64,000 bases of DNA, from assembly GCA_024138025.1 (NCBI GenBank), contig JAMXBD010001096.1:124001-188000 (forward strand), written 5' to 3'. Of this stretch, positions 23,194 to 34,136 are shown piece by piece. Source of the stretch: Combretum micranthum (lineage: Eukaryota; Streptophyta; Magnoliopsida; Myrtales; Combretaceae). The notes below the pieces were generated by a model. That model worked only from the letters and a program-made list of their open reading frames with translations, was not told the DNA's origin and searched no databases. A program made the translations under genes and the position numbers. Numbering within the stretch: position 1 is the stretch's first letter; every line of letters begins with the position of its first letter.

Positions 23194-26100
23194 TGTCATG
23201 CCCCGAGGGTACCCTAGTAGTAGTAAACAAGTCACACTTGAATACTATCACTAGATTACCTTCAGAGTATGATAGGTTATCAAAAAAACAGGATCTTTTT
23301 AGTTACTTGATAAGAAATAACAAATATATGAAAGAAATAACATAATAAATAAACATTACAAAACTATTACAAATCATATAGTTCTTCTGAAGTATACTAC
23401 TACTTAATCTATTCAAATAGTACATAACCATTAAACTAAATTATAACAGCAGACTTCCAGCTCCTAAGCTCTTACCGGAGCCATATTCCTGGAAGTAACT
23501 AACCATGGTCGTACCGTAAACCTGAAAAGACTGTTGGAGTATGACCGAAATCACAGCTCAGTGAATAACCAGACATATCATACATCACACAAGTTATTAG
23601 CAAATCATATGCAATGCAAGCACTCAACATATGCACAGATACAAGCTTGGATGATCTAGAATCCAAACAGGAAAAATATTTACGCCCTCTTTTTAAGGGT
23701 TGAAGAACTAGTACTCAATGACCCACCTGCCCAGGAGAGACTAAGTACACAGGAGAATCAACGATTTCTCGTTTTAGGTTATCACTTTGAATATAATGAT
23801 TAAACTGACCATCTCCTGCAATCCCTTAGAAACTCCCTAAGTATTAATCATTTCAAAGCGATTCTACGGGCGACGTTCTTCGGTGCCTTTAGTTCCCGTA
23901 AGACCGCCAGACCAAAGAGAACCTTGGAAGAACTAACACATTAGAACAACCAAGCATAAACAGAGATCCGAAATATTAATACGTAGCAGGCTGTCACACC
24001 AATATATATGCAATAATGCAATTCGTGCAATGCATGATCTATTATTTTGTCAAGTCAATAATTCTTAATCAATTTCACGTGACCATACATTTCACACAAT
24101 CATCATATGCTACTTCACAACATCAATCATTGCATTATCGCTTTTTAGGATATCTTAACAATCATACAATCAGATCACAACATACTATCACACATTCATT
24201 TAATTATCTTTACATTACATATTCAACTACTTACAAGCACAAACAGTATAATATGACTGAATTACTCACTGCTCATACTGACTCAGTCGTAGTAATCAGC
24301 TGTAGATCCTCTAGTGTATCAAAGTCACCTATTTAAGATGAATAAAGTATTCATCAATATAAATTATATATCTAAATTTCTATACGTGGCTGGTGTCCTA
24401 GACTTGATTTTTTTATCAAGTTTTGGTAGTGACTATTACTATTTTATGTTATTCTACACTGATCTCAATATAGAAAATTATCTTTATTTATTATTACTTA
24501 GTGTCGTCGTGTTTCTCTTAATTTATCTCTATAATTATTTTGTTATTTTTAGAAGTCACATTACTCGAAAATTTAGCTTATTTCAATTTCCATTCTTACC
24601 TATTTTATCTATTTAGAACAAATATTTGACTAATACTAACTTTGATTAATACTAAATATTTGTCTTACATTCTAGGGTTTCAAGAATTATCAGATATTAA
24701 TCAAAGTATTCTAATATATTTGTATTTACTTGTTTATGTAATAAATCTTATATTGTTGTATATACATGTGATATACTAAGTAGACTTAAGGCATATATAT
24801 ATATATATAAGTTCTGTTTATTTTCGAAAACAAGCTTTTGTTGAAGATTCATAAGTGTACGCCGGCTGAAAGCCACCGGCCTTCAAACCCAGGTGCCGAT
24901 GTAGACTCAGTTTTGCAAAATACTTCAGATTGATTGCACCGGCTTTGAAAGCTGTCGACTTTCAACGTACGCCGGCCCTACGCCATCGGCGTATTTCTCT
25001 AGGTAGGCAGCTTACATTCATTTCTTACGTGAAAACTATTTTTACGTAGCCTCTGGTCAGTGTAAGTCATCCTTACACCGTCAGCCTATACATGTAAGCC
25101 GCCGGCGTTGAGCGATTACGCTGCCGGCTTTGTGACAGTGTTGGTACTGTTCATCGTCTTCCTCCTCTGTTCGATTTGTGCTCTCTAAATTTTACATGTT
25201 AAAAACATTATCAAATCGTTCCTAAGTGTTTATATAACTTATACATAGTTAAACAACAACTCTTAACACGTCTGTTAACATATATATTTAGATCTTGATT
25301 TTATGAAAGTAAAACTAGGGTTTCGGAGTTTTACCTCGTTTGAGCTCGTCCGATGAAATCCGAAGCTTGTAATTGTGTTTATTACGTTCCTAAGATTATT
25401 AGAAGTCTGTTATAATCCTTAGATTTGAAAGAAAATCGCTTAAATTACCTCAACTTACCTTTAAGCTCATATTCAAGGGTTTTTAGTATGGTTTATCCTT
25501 TGATCCGAACTCGGAGGTTTCGATTGGTTTGTTTTCTGTCTTCAATTCATTTTGGTGGTTAGGGAGGAGGAGTTTCGTTCTGGAGAGTTTGGGTATTAAT
25601 GGGGTTTGTTTGTTTATTCATAATTAGCTTTAAACTTATAATATAGAAGAGGAAATGGAGGACTTCGGCTGCGTTTTCTTCTGCTTTTTCCTCCAATTTT
25701 CTCTTCACTTGGTCTGTTGTTATCATCCTAAATGTTAGTATGTTTTGGCAATTGGTGATTGGTTCTTATGTTGATTTTGTTGACTAATGTTGCATTATTA
25801 GAACCAAATTTTAGCTCTTCTTCTCCAAGGCAAATCCACCGAAATCAGTAGCCGAATTCATATATATATATATATATATATATTAGTTTATTATTTTAAT
25901 TTAGTTTTAAGATCAATTAGCAAGTTATACGAGTACAAATTAGCTAATGTTTGGGAGTTTTTATACAAAAGTGTGTTTATAGGAGTATACAAAACTCTTA
26001 GATTTTCAAATAATACAATTTTCAGTTTTATATAAACGTGGTTATTTATTGGTATAATTTTATCTCCCGATTAAGATTTCTTAAACTTATTAGGTCAATT

Positions 26101-26761
26101 TTTGTTTCAGGCTCCTATAGCTTAAGAAAACTCGGTTTGAAACATTAGCATGATTCAATTATTTATTTGGAGTTCAGATTTTGAGTTATTCAACAATTTA
26201 TGTTTTCGTTGGGTATTTATAATCTTAACGGTTCGTCTTTAGATTATTATTTTCTGTCCATAAGCGTAAATAATCGTTTTCTTAATATTGTACTTAATAC
26301 GGAAATTAAACTATATATATATATATATATATCTTTAGTTTTGATACTTGTCATGAAATCTTATTAGTAGTTATTTATTTTAACTAGGATTCTTGAATTT
26401 GTGGTTTAAGTTTGAGTCTAAGCTCATTACTACTCGTTATTCTAATCTCGAATCATTATCGAGATCAAAGACCATCATTTAATCTTTATACTCATATTTT
26501 GCTATTTAAATCCATTTGTATATGAAGTTTCGGGTTTAAATTTTAGATCATATCTTGAATTATTCATTCAAGATACGAAATCTCGTTTTTGGTATCAACT
26601 AGGGTTAAAGAATTTCTTTATTCGAATTCTAAATCCTTTATCTAACCGAATTCTAGGTATTAATCTATTCTTAGACTTTAATTAGAATCTAAACCTATTA
26701 TCTAGTTCATACAATCTATTATAAGATTGTGTACTAAGGTGGAAAATTCCCGGGGTTTACA
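23194..26761 (-). repeat. 5' LTR of the chromovirus (3568 bp)
   Basis: It is colinear with 13403-16966 over its full length. It begins TGTAAACCCCGGGAATTTTCC (minus strand, 26761) and ends CCCTCGGGGCATGACA at 23194. The TATA-like region reads ctatattataag here, against ctatatatataag in the 3' LTR. The GC-rich GCCGGC block is at about 24860-25140. AT-repeat lengths differ between copies (24792-24808, 25860-25882, 26313-26332). Confidence 0.92.
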
Positions 26762-27044
26762 ATTTAGACCATAACCAATGCTTAATAATATTACATTCGG
26801 GTTTCAACTCTATAGTCTTTTATATTAAAAAAAATTAATTATATATAATATTATATATATATATCATTTAACCATTAATCGTCGGTTTTCATGGTTACAA
26901 ACCGAAACCGAAAATCGAAAAAAATTAAAACCATAAATCTAAATCGAAACTGATGGACTAGTTAACCATATTTTTCATATTGCTTTTGCGGTTTCGGTTT
27001 GGTTTCTCGCTTTAGTCGATTTTTTTCCCACCCCTACTAGTGGC

Positions 27045-27255
27045 TTTGCTTCTTCATTTGTTGGCCTTGAATTTCCCACTTCTCCATATTTGCATAAATC
27101 TCCTCTCAATTGCTTGTATTCGCATTATAAGTCCTCAAAGACTTGTATTATCACAAAAAGCATACTTGAGTATCATTTCCTTGTGATTTCTATAAATTCA
27201 ATAATAATTTAACACAATTCATATGATAAAAAGTGAGTATAATATACATTTATCA
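27045..27255 (-). repeat. 5' LTR of the gag-protease element, right piece
   Basis: This piece continues the LTR interrupted at 12883. It matches about 7906-8107 of the partner, including ctcaattgcttgtatt, agcatactt(g/a)agtatcatttcctt and the terminal aagtgagtataatatacatttatca. The octamer 27037-27044 before it is the hAT target duplication. Confidence 0.85.
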
Positions 27256-27910
27256 ATAAATAAGAAATGTATGGCTTTATATGTACAAGAAAAGATAAAT
27301 TAAGAAATCGCTTGAACCCTACAAAAATAATGGGTAAAGGAGGAAAGACGAACAGTAGAAAAAGAGAAGAAAACAAAAGAAAAGAAAGGGGAAAGAAGTA
27401 AAAGGGAAATCTGATAAAGGAGAAACTAGTAAGAAAGGAAAGGGAAGCAAATAAAAACTAATTTTTAATTCTAATTGATTCATTAAAGACAATTACATTC
27501 TTTTAGACTTAGACCAATTCTTTATTCTTTACAGTTAGTATAATTCTTTCTTATTCTTTTATTCTCTATTTATATTGCATAATCTTTAATTATTTATTCT
27601 TTGAAAAATAGTTCAATTTTTTTTGTAGCAAAATAAAACTGACTTAGTGTAGGATACTTTTAGGTAAGCCAAGTGTAGGATAATACAAATTAAGGCGCGA
27701 AAATAACTTAGAAACTTTTATCACAGTGTTTAATTACGGCTTTAACTGAGCCCACAGTTACTACTAATGTTTTGCCCTATTTTTCCTTAGTCTTACATAG
27801 TTTAAACCAAAAGCCAAGCAAGGCTGCGATTTCTCAAATACTATCAACCCACGATTTTAAATAGAGAAGTTTCTTAAACTTCTAATTCATGAATCTTGCT
27901 TTATACTTAA
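27256..27910 (+). other. Host DNA of the nest: degraded purine-rich remnant
   Basis: This is continuous with 5920-6623 before the 6624-27255 insertion. A purine-rich stretch at 27330-27450 translates as lysine- and arginine-rich in more than one frame. The rest has no reading frame. It ends at the cttaa target site of the solo LTR. Confidence 0.4.
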
Positions 27911-29136
27911 TGTAAACTCCCAAAATTTCATAATTCTTAAAAATAATTCTAGAAGTCTAATATCAAAAAAATTTAAATCCCGAAAAATCGACTCAAGATA
28001 AAAACCAAATTCTAGACCAAGTCAAAACACCGGAAACAAAACCCTAAAAAAAAAATCAAATCAAGTTAAAACTTAATTCCAAATAAGATCAAAAACGAGT
28101 TTTCTCAATCCTGAAAAAAATGAAAACCCTTGAAACAAAATATAAAGTCCAACTATCGGTATAACCAATGTCCGTACGCCAATCAAATCATCTACCCAAT
28201 TCCTAAAACGCAAATCAAAACAATAGATCCAAATACCACTTAACAACGAATTGATAAAATCTTAAATCCTTCGGTAAAATTTTAGAATCACAATTTTCAA
28301 ATTTTACCAAAAGTCAAACTAAGTCAACTCATAACCCTAGACTCGGTTAAACAATCTCAAGAACTAAAAACTATTAAATAATCACAAATAAAATAAGATA
28401 AACCATAGATGTCAAGCTAAAAATATAAAACAATCAAAACTCGAAAATTATACGATCTTACGAATATCTCGACAAAACCAGAAGTCAAACAACCCCTAAA
28501 GTCAACAAAGTCTATAACGAACCTAGTGTTTAAGATCCGGCAATCCCGCATTCTCAAACCCTAGAAAACGAAATTAATCCAATAGCTTAAAATAGTTCGT
28601 AACAATATAGGGTAACATAAAAATATCAGATTCGCAAATTCCGAGTGTCCTTCGGACTCAAACAGGATTAGTGCTCAAAAAGCATGTCCCGGAGCTTGGA
28701 ATATTAAAAATATTCCATTTATACCAATAGACTCGTAAAAATACAAGGATTCCAAAAATATCAGTTTTAGAATTTTTCGGTAGCTAAAAATTACAGATAT
28801 AGCTCGATTACGCGTGTTTTTATTACTACCAGTACTTTAATTGTCTAGTCTACTATTCATAGTACTTTTCTACTATTCATTACTATTTCACTATCTCTAC
28901 TTTTTTTACACCTATTTCTTACTACCTACATACATATTTTCTTACTTTTTATATTTCCAATACACCTTATATCAAATCATATCTTACATATTAATTATTT
29001 TCTTACAAAATACACACAAAAATCAATCACTCTCCTCCCTTTACCCCATGGCCGGTGCTAGCTTCCTCTCCTTCCCTCTCATATATTTTTCTTTTTCAAT
29101 TATTTTATTACATCAAAAATTCACTTCAAAAAATTC

Positions 29137-29144
29137 TATAAATA
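29137..29144 (+). promoter_or_regulatory. LTR TATA box (solo LTR)
   Basis: The sequence is tctaTAAATAcccc. The same box and following cccc/ctttcac context occurs in the related LTRs at 56332-56339 (plus) and 53489-53496 (minus), which supports a real core promoter. Confidence 0.6.
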
Positions 29145-30789
29145 CCCCATTCCTCTTTCACTCTTTCACACAATTCATTCTACTATCAAAACTCTCTCAA
29201 ATTCACTACACAAACTCACTCCATAAACTTTTCCTCTACCAAAACTCTCTTTCACCAAATACTCACAAGAATTTCCCTTTATACAATACAACTACCATTT
29301 CTCCATAACCACATAACCATACATTCACTACTATCTTTATACCACAAAAATACTTTAGGTAAGAATTTCTTTCAACCATTTAATCATCCATGTCATGTAA
29401 CTTAGCATGACTATGGTGTTGTTTTGAAACTCGTATGAGTACTAAAAGAACAAAACAAAAGCAACAACATGTTCATATTTTGTTCTTGTACATAAGCTTT
29501 TTATTTTATTATGTTGTTATTATTATTGTTATTATTTGCTTCTAATCTAACTTATATATATAGTATTATGTATATTATGCATATATATATATTTATTTAG
29601 AGCATGTAAGCTCATTTGTTATTTATTTACTTTCAAGCTATGCAATTTATTTATTTCATATTGTTATTAAGACTAGTCTTTCTAGTCTTAGACTTGTCCA
29701 TATCAAGTCAAAACAATCTTTTGTTTTATTTCTTTAATCTTTCGGGACTAATCCATTCTTAGTCCCGGGATGCCTTGATAAAGCTAAGGCTCCAATGCTT
29801 AACCAGAATTCCTTGATGAAGCTAAGGTTCCCAATACTTGATATTTTATTTTCTTGCTTATTATTTGTTTTAGTATCTTCTTATGTTCTTATTATTTTAT
29901 ATGCTCATAATACTTGCATCTACATAATGTTAATGTCTCAACTAAACTAAAAAGTAGAATTTCATTTTATTAAAGGAACTCAAAACTAGATTTTCGATTA
30001 TGTAATTTTTCATAAAATCATGGAGTTATCAACAATATAAAAATAGAGTTTTCTCAACGTTTTCATAAATAACAAAGATAGGTTGCCAAGGAAACATAAG
30101 AAATAAATATTTCCTTGTATATTATGTTAACCTAAGCTTTAGTAAAATAATTTATTACTATTAAAAGTTTTTACAAAAAGCTTGAGATTTAAACTCTTTT
30201 AAACTTCTAATAAGACTAAGAAAAAAACAAGTTTTCAAAGATAAAAATCGACTCATAAAGTTATGAACCCACTTAGGAAAAATAATGATTTTTAAATTTC
30301 TAAGAAGAAGGAACTCATTTTCAAAAGAATATAAATAATGGATTCTTTTCAAAAGAATAAAAGAACAAGTTTTATAAAGCAAAAACTTATATTTTAGAAA
30401 TAAATATAAAGACAAGATTCATTTTCTAAAACCATCCTAAATACAAAATTATAAAAAGTTTTCAACAACCTAATATACTTTTTGATAAAATTGATTTTTG
30501 TCACTAAAAGTGAAAATTATGAAAGACTAAGATTAAAAAAAAATTTACTTGTTTTAGGAAAAAGGAATGAAGGAAATAAAATAAGAATATACTCATTTAT
30601 AATAAAATTATAAAGTTTCTTTCAAACTTGAAAAGGAATTTATCAAGATAAGTTTTAACACTTTAAAAAGAATTGTTTTATGAAATAAATTGTTGAGACA
30701 CTATCATTAGAAATGTTGCATATAATATGAGCTTATCTATATACTCAAAGTATTTATCAAATATATGTTCATAATTATATATATATTGT

Positions 30790-31025
30790 TACAAAAGGAT
30801 TTTCTTTAAAATAAAGTGTTTTTCATCTATATCTGTATCTTTTTTAAAATGATATATGTAAACATATCCGATTTGCATCTAAATTTTATCTATATTTGTT
30901 CTATTTGATCTTTTGATGAGAACTGTCAACTTTTTTTTATCTATATCTATTTCTTGATAAATAATTTGTTAGCAAAAAGTTTGAAAAAGTATATGTATCT
31001 GCCGGAAAAAAGCCAAAACAAACAG
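30790..31025. mobile_element. Probable small non-autonomous insertion within the solo LTR
   Basis: This segment is absent from the related LTR at 50458-54199. Its right end, read in reverse, is TTAGGGTCTGTTTGTTTTGGC, similar to 45058 onward (TTAGGGTTTGTTTGTTTCG) in the host gene's last intron. Both contain repeated agatatagat words. The other terminus and a target duplication could not be fixed. Confidence 0.35.
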
Positions 31026-32513
31026 ACCCTAAGTTAGAAAACGGATTTGTAAAAGTTTGGAATTTTCGTTTTAAATCTGTACCCAATGTTTTCGGAACCC
31101 AAATGACCTTATATGACAAAGATAACTTTAGAAATAGATAGATCTTTTCGAATAGGTAGAAAACGATATATTATATGCGAAATTACGAGTTAAAATGAGC
31201 AAGTTATAGCCATTTTGAGTTGGAATTTCCTCTTATACAATTTTACCGTGATTTTAAGTAAAATTTAGAATCTCTAAAAATAGAAATTTCATAAAAGACT
31301 TATCCCAGGTATTTATATTGTCTAGGTGACGAAAGATACGAGAATACCCTACCTAAGGATTACTATGACTAAGAAGATAGCGAAATGGACGAGTGAGTTA
31401 TTCTTCTTAATTTCGTTACCTTGCTTATGCTTGTAAAGTAGTAGCATAAGTATACTAAAAAAAGATAAAAATTGATATATATTTGGGGAATTTGGGATTA
31501 TGTGTATATATGTGATTCTATGTTTATGCACGAAATGAGAATTAAGAATATCGCAACTTCGAACTGTTTGTTTAAATAATTTTGTTTACTTACTTGTATG
31601 CCTGTTTATTGTTTGCTAAATTGATTGATCACCCCTAATAAACCTTAATAAGGTTTGGCTTAAGAAAAATAAAACACTCACGCATAACATCCATCGAGTT
31701 ACATCTTTTTCGGAAGGCTGCTACTCCTACGTGTAGAGTTGGATTGGCTGTGATCATGTGGTGCCACGAGCCATGTTCCCACCTGGAGAATCCAAATCGC
31801 TCGGGGAAAGCGACTTTAGGTTCGGAGCCGAGACAACCGAACGTTGTGGGTAAGGATGTGGGGACTAGCAGTAGAAGGTCGAGGACCTTCAACCCCGATT
31901 CCCTAACCTTTGATACGGAAAGGTAAATCCGTTCTATATATGGTTTCCGGATAACTATATATATTTGCATAATCATGTGGTTGTTGCATTGTATGCATAG
32001 CATATGCGTGAAAATCTAAAAGAACTTGTTTGAAAATATGGTGCGAATGAAAAGAAATATCTCACTAAGCTAGTTGTAGCTTATACCCCTATATATTTGT
32101 TGAAACAGGTATACTCGTGGCTTAAATTGAGGATCATGATATTAAGGAAGTCATGGAAGGATGTTAAGCTCCTATGAAGGAAATGAAATCGTAAGATGAA
32201 ATAATTTTGTAAGGTTCTTTATATGTAATGGCTTATGTGATTAGTGATGTATTTTTATTTGAAGATAATAGAGGATATGCCCCTAAGTATTGTAATTCGA
32301 TATGTTTATGATTTACGATAAGTATTCTCTTTGCCTTGCTACTTAGTTATTATCAATATAAATTGTGCTACTCCGATGCGTTCCCTTGGTGTTGATGTAC
32401 GCCTTGTACATAATATGGAAGCTTTTGTGTGACTGAAGGAGTCATTCCTAGGCTTTAATATTGTGTACGGCGGACTGCCACGTTTAGGGTACCCCTCGGG
32501 GCATGACACTTAA

Positions 32514-32625
32514 ACCGTTCTTTTTTCCCTTATCTATTTCATTATATTTTGAACATTGAGGACAATGTTTAGTTTGAGTATGGTGGAAGGGATTAAGCAA
32601 GATTAAGGATCGAGACTGATGTTAA
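32514..32625 (+). other. 3' end of an older plus-strand retroelement
   Basis: The sequence gaACATTGAGGACAATGTtt at 32551-32568 and the following agtatggtggaaggg resemble the conserved block that lies just before the 3' LTR in plant Tat/Athila elements, including its polypurine tract. Together with 5920-6623 and 27256-27910 it would be the disrupted body of a plus-strand element into which the larger nest was inserted. This is inference from one conserved motif. Confidence 0.4.
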
Positions 32626-32659
32626 GTGATTGAGAATAGAGTAAAAGTGATTTCAATTA

Positions 32660-33630
32660 AAATGATTTAAAATCACATGAATCAGGTCTTAGATTCATAA
32701 AACCCTAAGTTAAAATGATTATTTCTTCATAGATACGAACATTAAACACAAATTCAAGAGAAATAACATGAAATAAAGATAAATATCACTAATTAAGTAC
32801 AAGACCTTGCAAAAACAAAACGTTGGGTTAATATGAAATTATTAAGAAAACTTGAATCTCTAGCAAGAAGAAATGTTTCTCTCACTAAAAATTCTCTCTC
32901 TACTATATATTATGTCAAGAATTTGTTACATGTGGTACAACATATGTTTTTCAAGGTCTTAGCATTGTTATTGATGGATGGCAAGCACATAAAATAATGA
33001 AGATATTGTTTGCTGACGTGGCATATTTTTTTTTTATCAAACTTTGTCTTATTCTAGCGCACGTGATAGTAAGGCAACAAACATGTGACAATCGAGGGCA
33101 CGAAGATTAACTGCAGGAGAAGCTTTGTCTTTTTTATAAGATTTACGATTTGTCTTCAATATGCATCGCAAGTATAACTGCAGGCACAACACTAGGCATG
33201 ATTTAGGCTGTGCTTTCGAATTATAGGTGGTTCTCTTAATGCAAATCATGGTGTAGATTGATGGTGCGAAGATTGGCCATGGTAAAGCTATATCTTTTTC
33301 ATCAGAGTCACGATTTGTCTTTAGTTTATATCATAGGTAGAATCGTAGGCGCAACTCTAGGCATGATTTAGACTTTTGCCTTATTTTCTTGCCTTCAGTT
33401 GGGATCTTTGGGCCGCTGTTCAGATTTGTCTTCAAACATTTTTTTTTTTGTTTTGCTCTAATCTTGATTCAAATCACTTTATTTCTTCTTTTTATGATCT
33501 TTGGAGTTGAAAAACAACATTTTCACAATAATAGAATAGAATCATAGAAATTTATCCAAAAATAGATTAGACAAAGCATAAAATTCCTATGCATGGAATA
33601 TAACATAAAAAGACTTCTCAAAACTTATCA
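32660..33630 (-). repeat. Second copy of LTR family A, truncated
   Basis: It is colinear with about 5045-5919: atgaatcaggtctt(a/g)gattc, then ccctaagtta, ctttgtct, and the end ttcctatgcat(a/g)gaata...aacttatca. Its outer terminus (minus-strand TGATAAGTTTTG) is at 33630. The inner 700 bases of the LTR are missing and no primer site adjoins, so it is a broken LTR. Confidence 0.75.
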
Positions 33631-33760
33631 ACTATTATGGCACTAATTTTTCTTATAATATTCCAATTTTGTTTTTTCTCTCTCTCTTTCTGACTTCATT
33701 CAATTTCAAGCTAGTTATAAAGTTTATAAGAGAACTTATTTATTTTATTTATTAGTAGGT

Positions 33761-33992
33761 AAATACCACGATTGGCATCCAAACTTTGGCAAAATATGCA
33801 ATTAATTACCTAAACTTTAAAATTAATCAATTTAGTATCTAAAAAAACTTTTCGTGTAAGTGAACTAATATCACAGAGGTACTGTTGGTATGTATGAAAA
33901 ATTTTTTAGGTACTAAATTGATTAATTTCAAGTTTTATGTACCTAATTATATATTTTTTCTATAGTTTTGGTACCATTCTTGACATTTTCCC
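33761..33992. mobile_element. Fold-back MITE-like element
   Basis: The left arm (ggtaaataccacgattggcatccaaactttgg...aattaatcaatttagta) and the right arm read in reverse (gggaaaatgtcaagaatggtaccaaaacta...aattaatcaatttagtacc) form a long imperfect inverted repeat around a short loop. It is non-coding. I could not define a target duplication, so the superfamily is open; the long arms recall Mutator-like fold-back elements. Confidence 0.55.
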
Positions 33993-34136
33993 TTCACAAG
34001 TCAAGAACTTAAAATAAGTTAGATGGTTTTCTCCTTCAATTTATAACTATTTTTAAACAAAATGGTAAGAAAATAATTCAGCTTCTACTCTACTTACCCC
34101 TTTTTTTACACATATTATATCATGGGTTAAGAGTTA

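Larger units (their letters stand above)
13403..26761 (-). mobile_element. Ty3/gypsy chromovirus, Tekay/Del type, full length but degenerate
   Basis: The element is 13.36 kb with LTRs of about 3.56 kb. LTR termini are TGTAAACCCC...GGGGCATGACA on the minus strand. The 5-bp target duplication attta is exact (13398-13402 and 26762-26766). In element order it has the 5' LTR, a tRNA-iMet primer site, a leader, gag with zinc knuckles, protease, RT, RNase H, integrase, chromodomain, polypurine tract and 3' LTR. A chromodomain after integrase and very long LTRs point to the Tekay/Del lineage. Multiple frameshifts and stops break gag-pol, so this copy cannot be autonomous. The two LTRs are similar but differ by frequent substitutions and small indels, so the insertion is not very recent. 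It sits inside the hAT-type element. Confidence 0.93.
12884..27036. mobile_element. hAT-type non-autonomous transposon, split by a chromovirus
   Basis: The element proper is 12884-13402 plus 26767-27036, about 790 bp once the inserted chromovirus is removed. Its ends read TAAAGGTGAGCA and (reverse complement) TAGGGGTGGGAA. These are imperfect terminal inverted repeats of the T-A-G-G-G-G-T-G-A-G-C-A type common in plant hAT MITE-like elements. Flanking octamers are ctggtggc (12876-12883) and ctagtggc (27037-27044), an 8-bp duplication with one change, as expected for hAT. Subterminal sequence is rich in ggttaacc and aaccgaaaccg words. No transposase is encoded, so it would have depended on an autonomous relative. 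Confidence 0.75.
6624..27255 (-). mobile_element. Tat/Athila-like gag-protease LTR element, disrupted by nested insertions
   Basis: Two copies of one LTR flank a 3.46-kb internal region (8108-11570) in minus orientation. LTR ends read TGATAAAG...GTGATCA. Flanking pentamers are atgaa (6619-6623) and ataaa (27256-27260), a target duplication with one change. The right LTR is interrupted by a hAT-type element that itself contains a chromovirus. The internal region has a tRNA-Asp-type primer site, decayed gag-like sequence and an aspartic protease. No RT, RNase H or integrase is visible, and the internal region is too short for them, so the element was non-autonomous, like the gag-only or gag-protease derivatives known in plants. 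LTR-to-LTR identity, judged by eye over 210 bases, is about 90 percent. Confidence 0.85.
27911..32508 (+). mobile_element. Solo LTR of a Tekay-related family, 4.6 kb
   Basis: The ends are TGTAAACTCCCAAAATTTC and GGTACCCCTCGGGGCATGACA, the same termini as the chromovirus LTR family. The 5-bp flanks are both cttaa (27906-27910 and 32509-32513), an exact target duplication with no internal region, so LTR-LTR recombination removed the body. It is colinear with the LTRs at 50458-54199 and 55633-59559. The excess length includes an insertion at about 30790-31025. A TATA box lies at 29137-29144, followed by a pyrimidine-rich tract. The 155-codon opening at 28841-29308 is a low-complexity product of this tract and not a gene. 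Confidence 0.9.

Noticed and set aside
28841..29308. 155-codon plus-strand open frame
   Set aside because: It is almost entirely F, L, Y, S, I and T from a pyrimidine-rich LTR leader, directly around the LTR TATA box, and the related LTRs do not keep the frame.
31635..32003. 122-codon minus-strand and 60-codon plus-strand frames with balanced composition
   Set aside because: Both lie in a moderately GC-rich part of the solo LTR and are not kept in the related LTRs at 50458-54199 and 55633-59559.
4279..33630. The two family A LTRs (4279-5919 and 32660-33630) as the paired LTRs of one giant element enclosing the nest
   Set aside because: They are in the same orientation, but the primer site and gag adjoin the left side of the left copy. 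The right copy is truncated, and flanking pentamers (atatg, actat) do not match. They fit better as separate copies.
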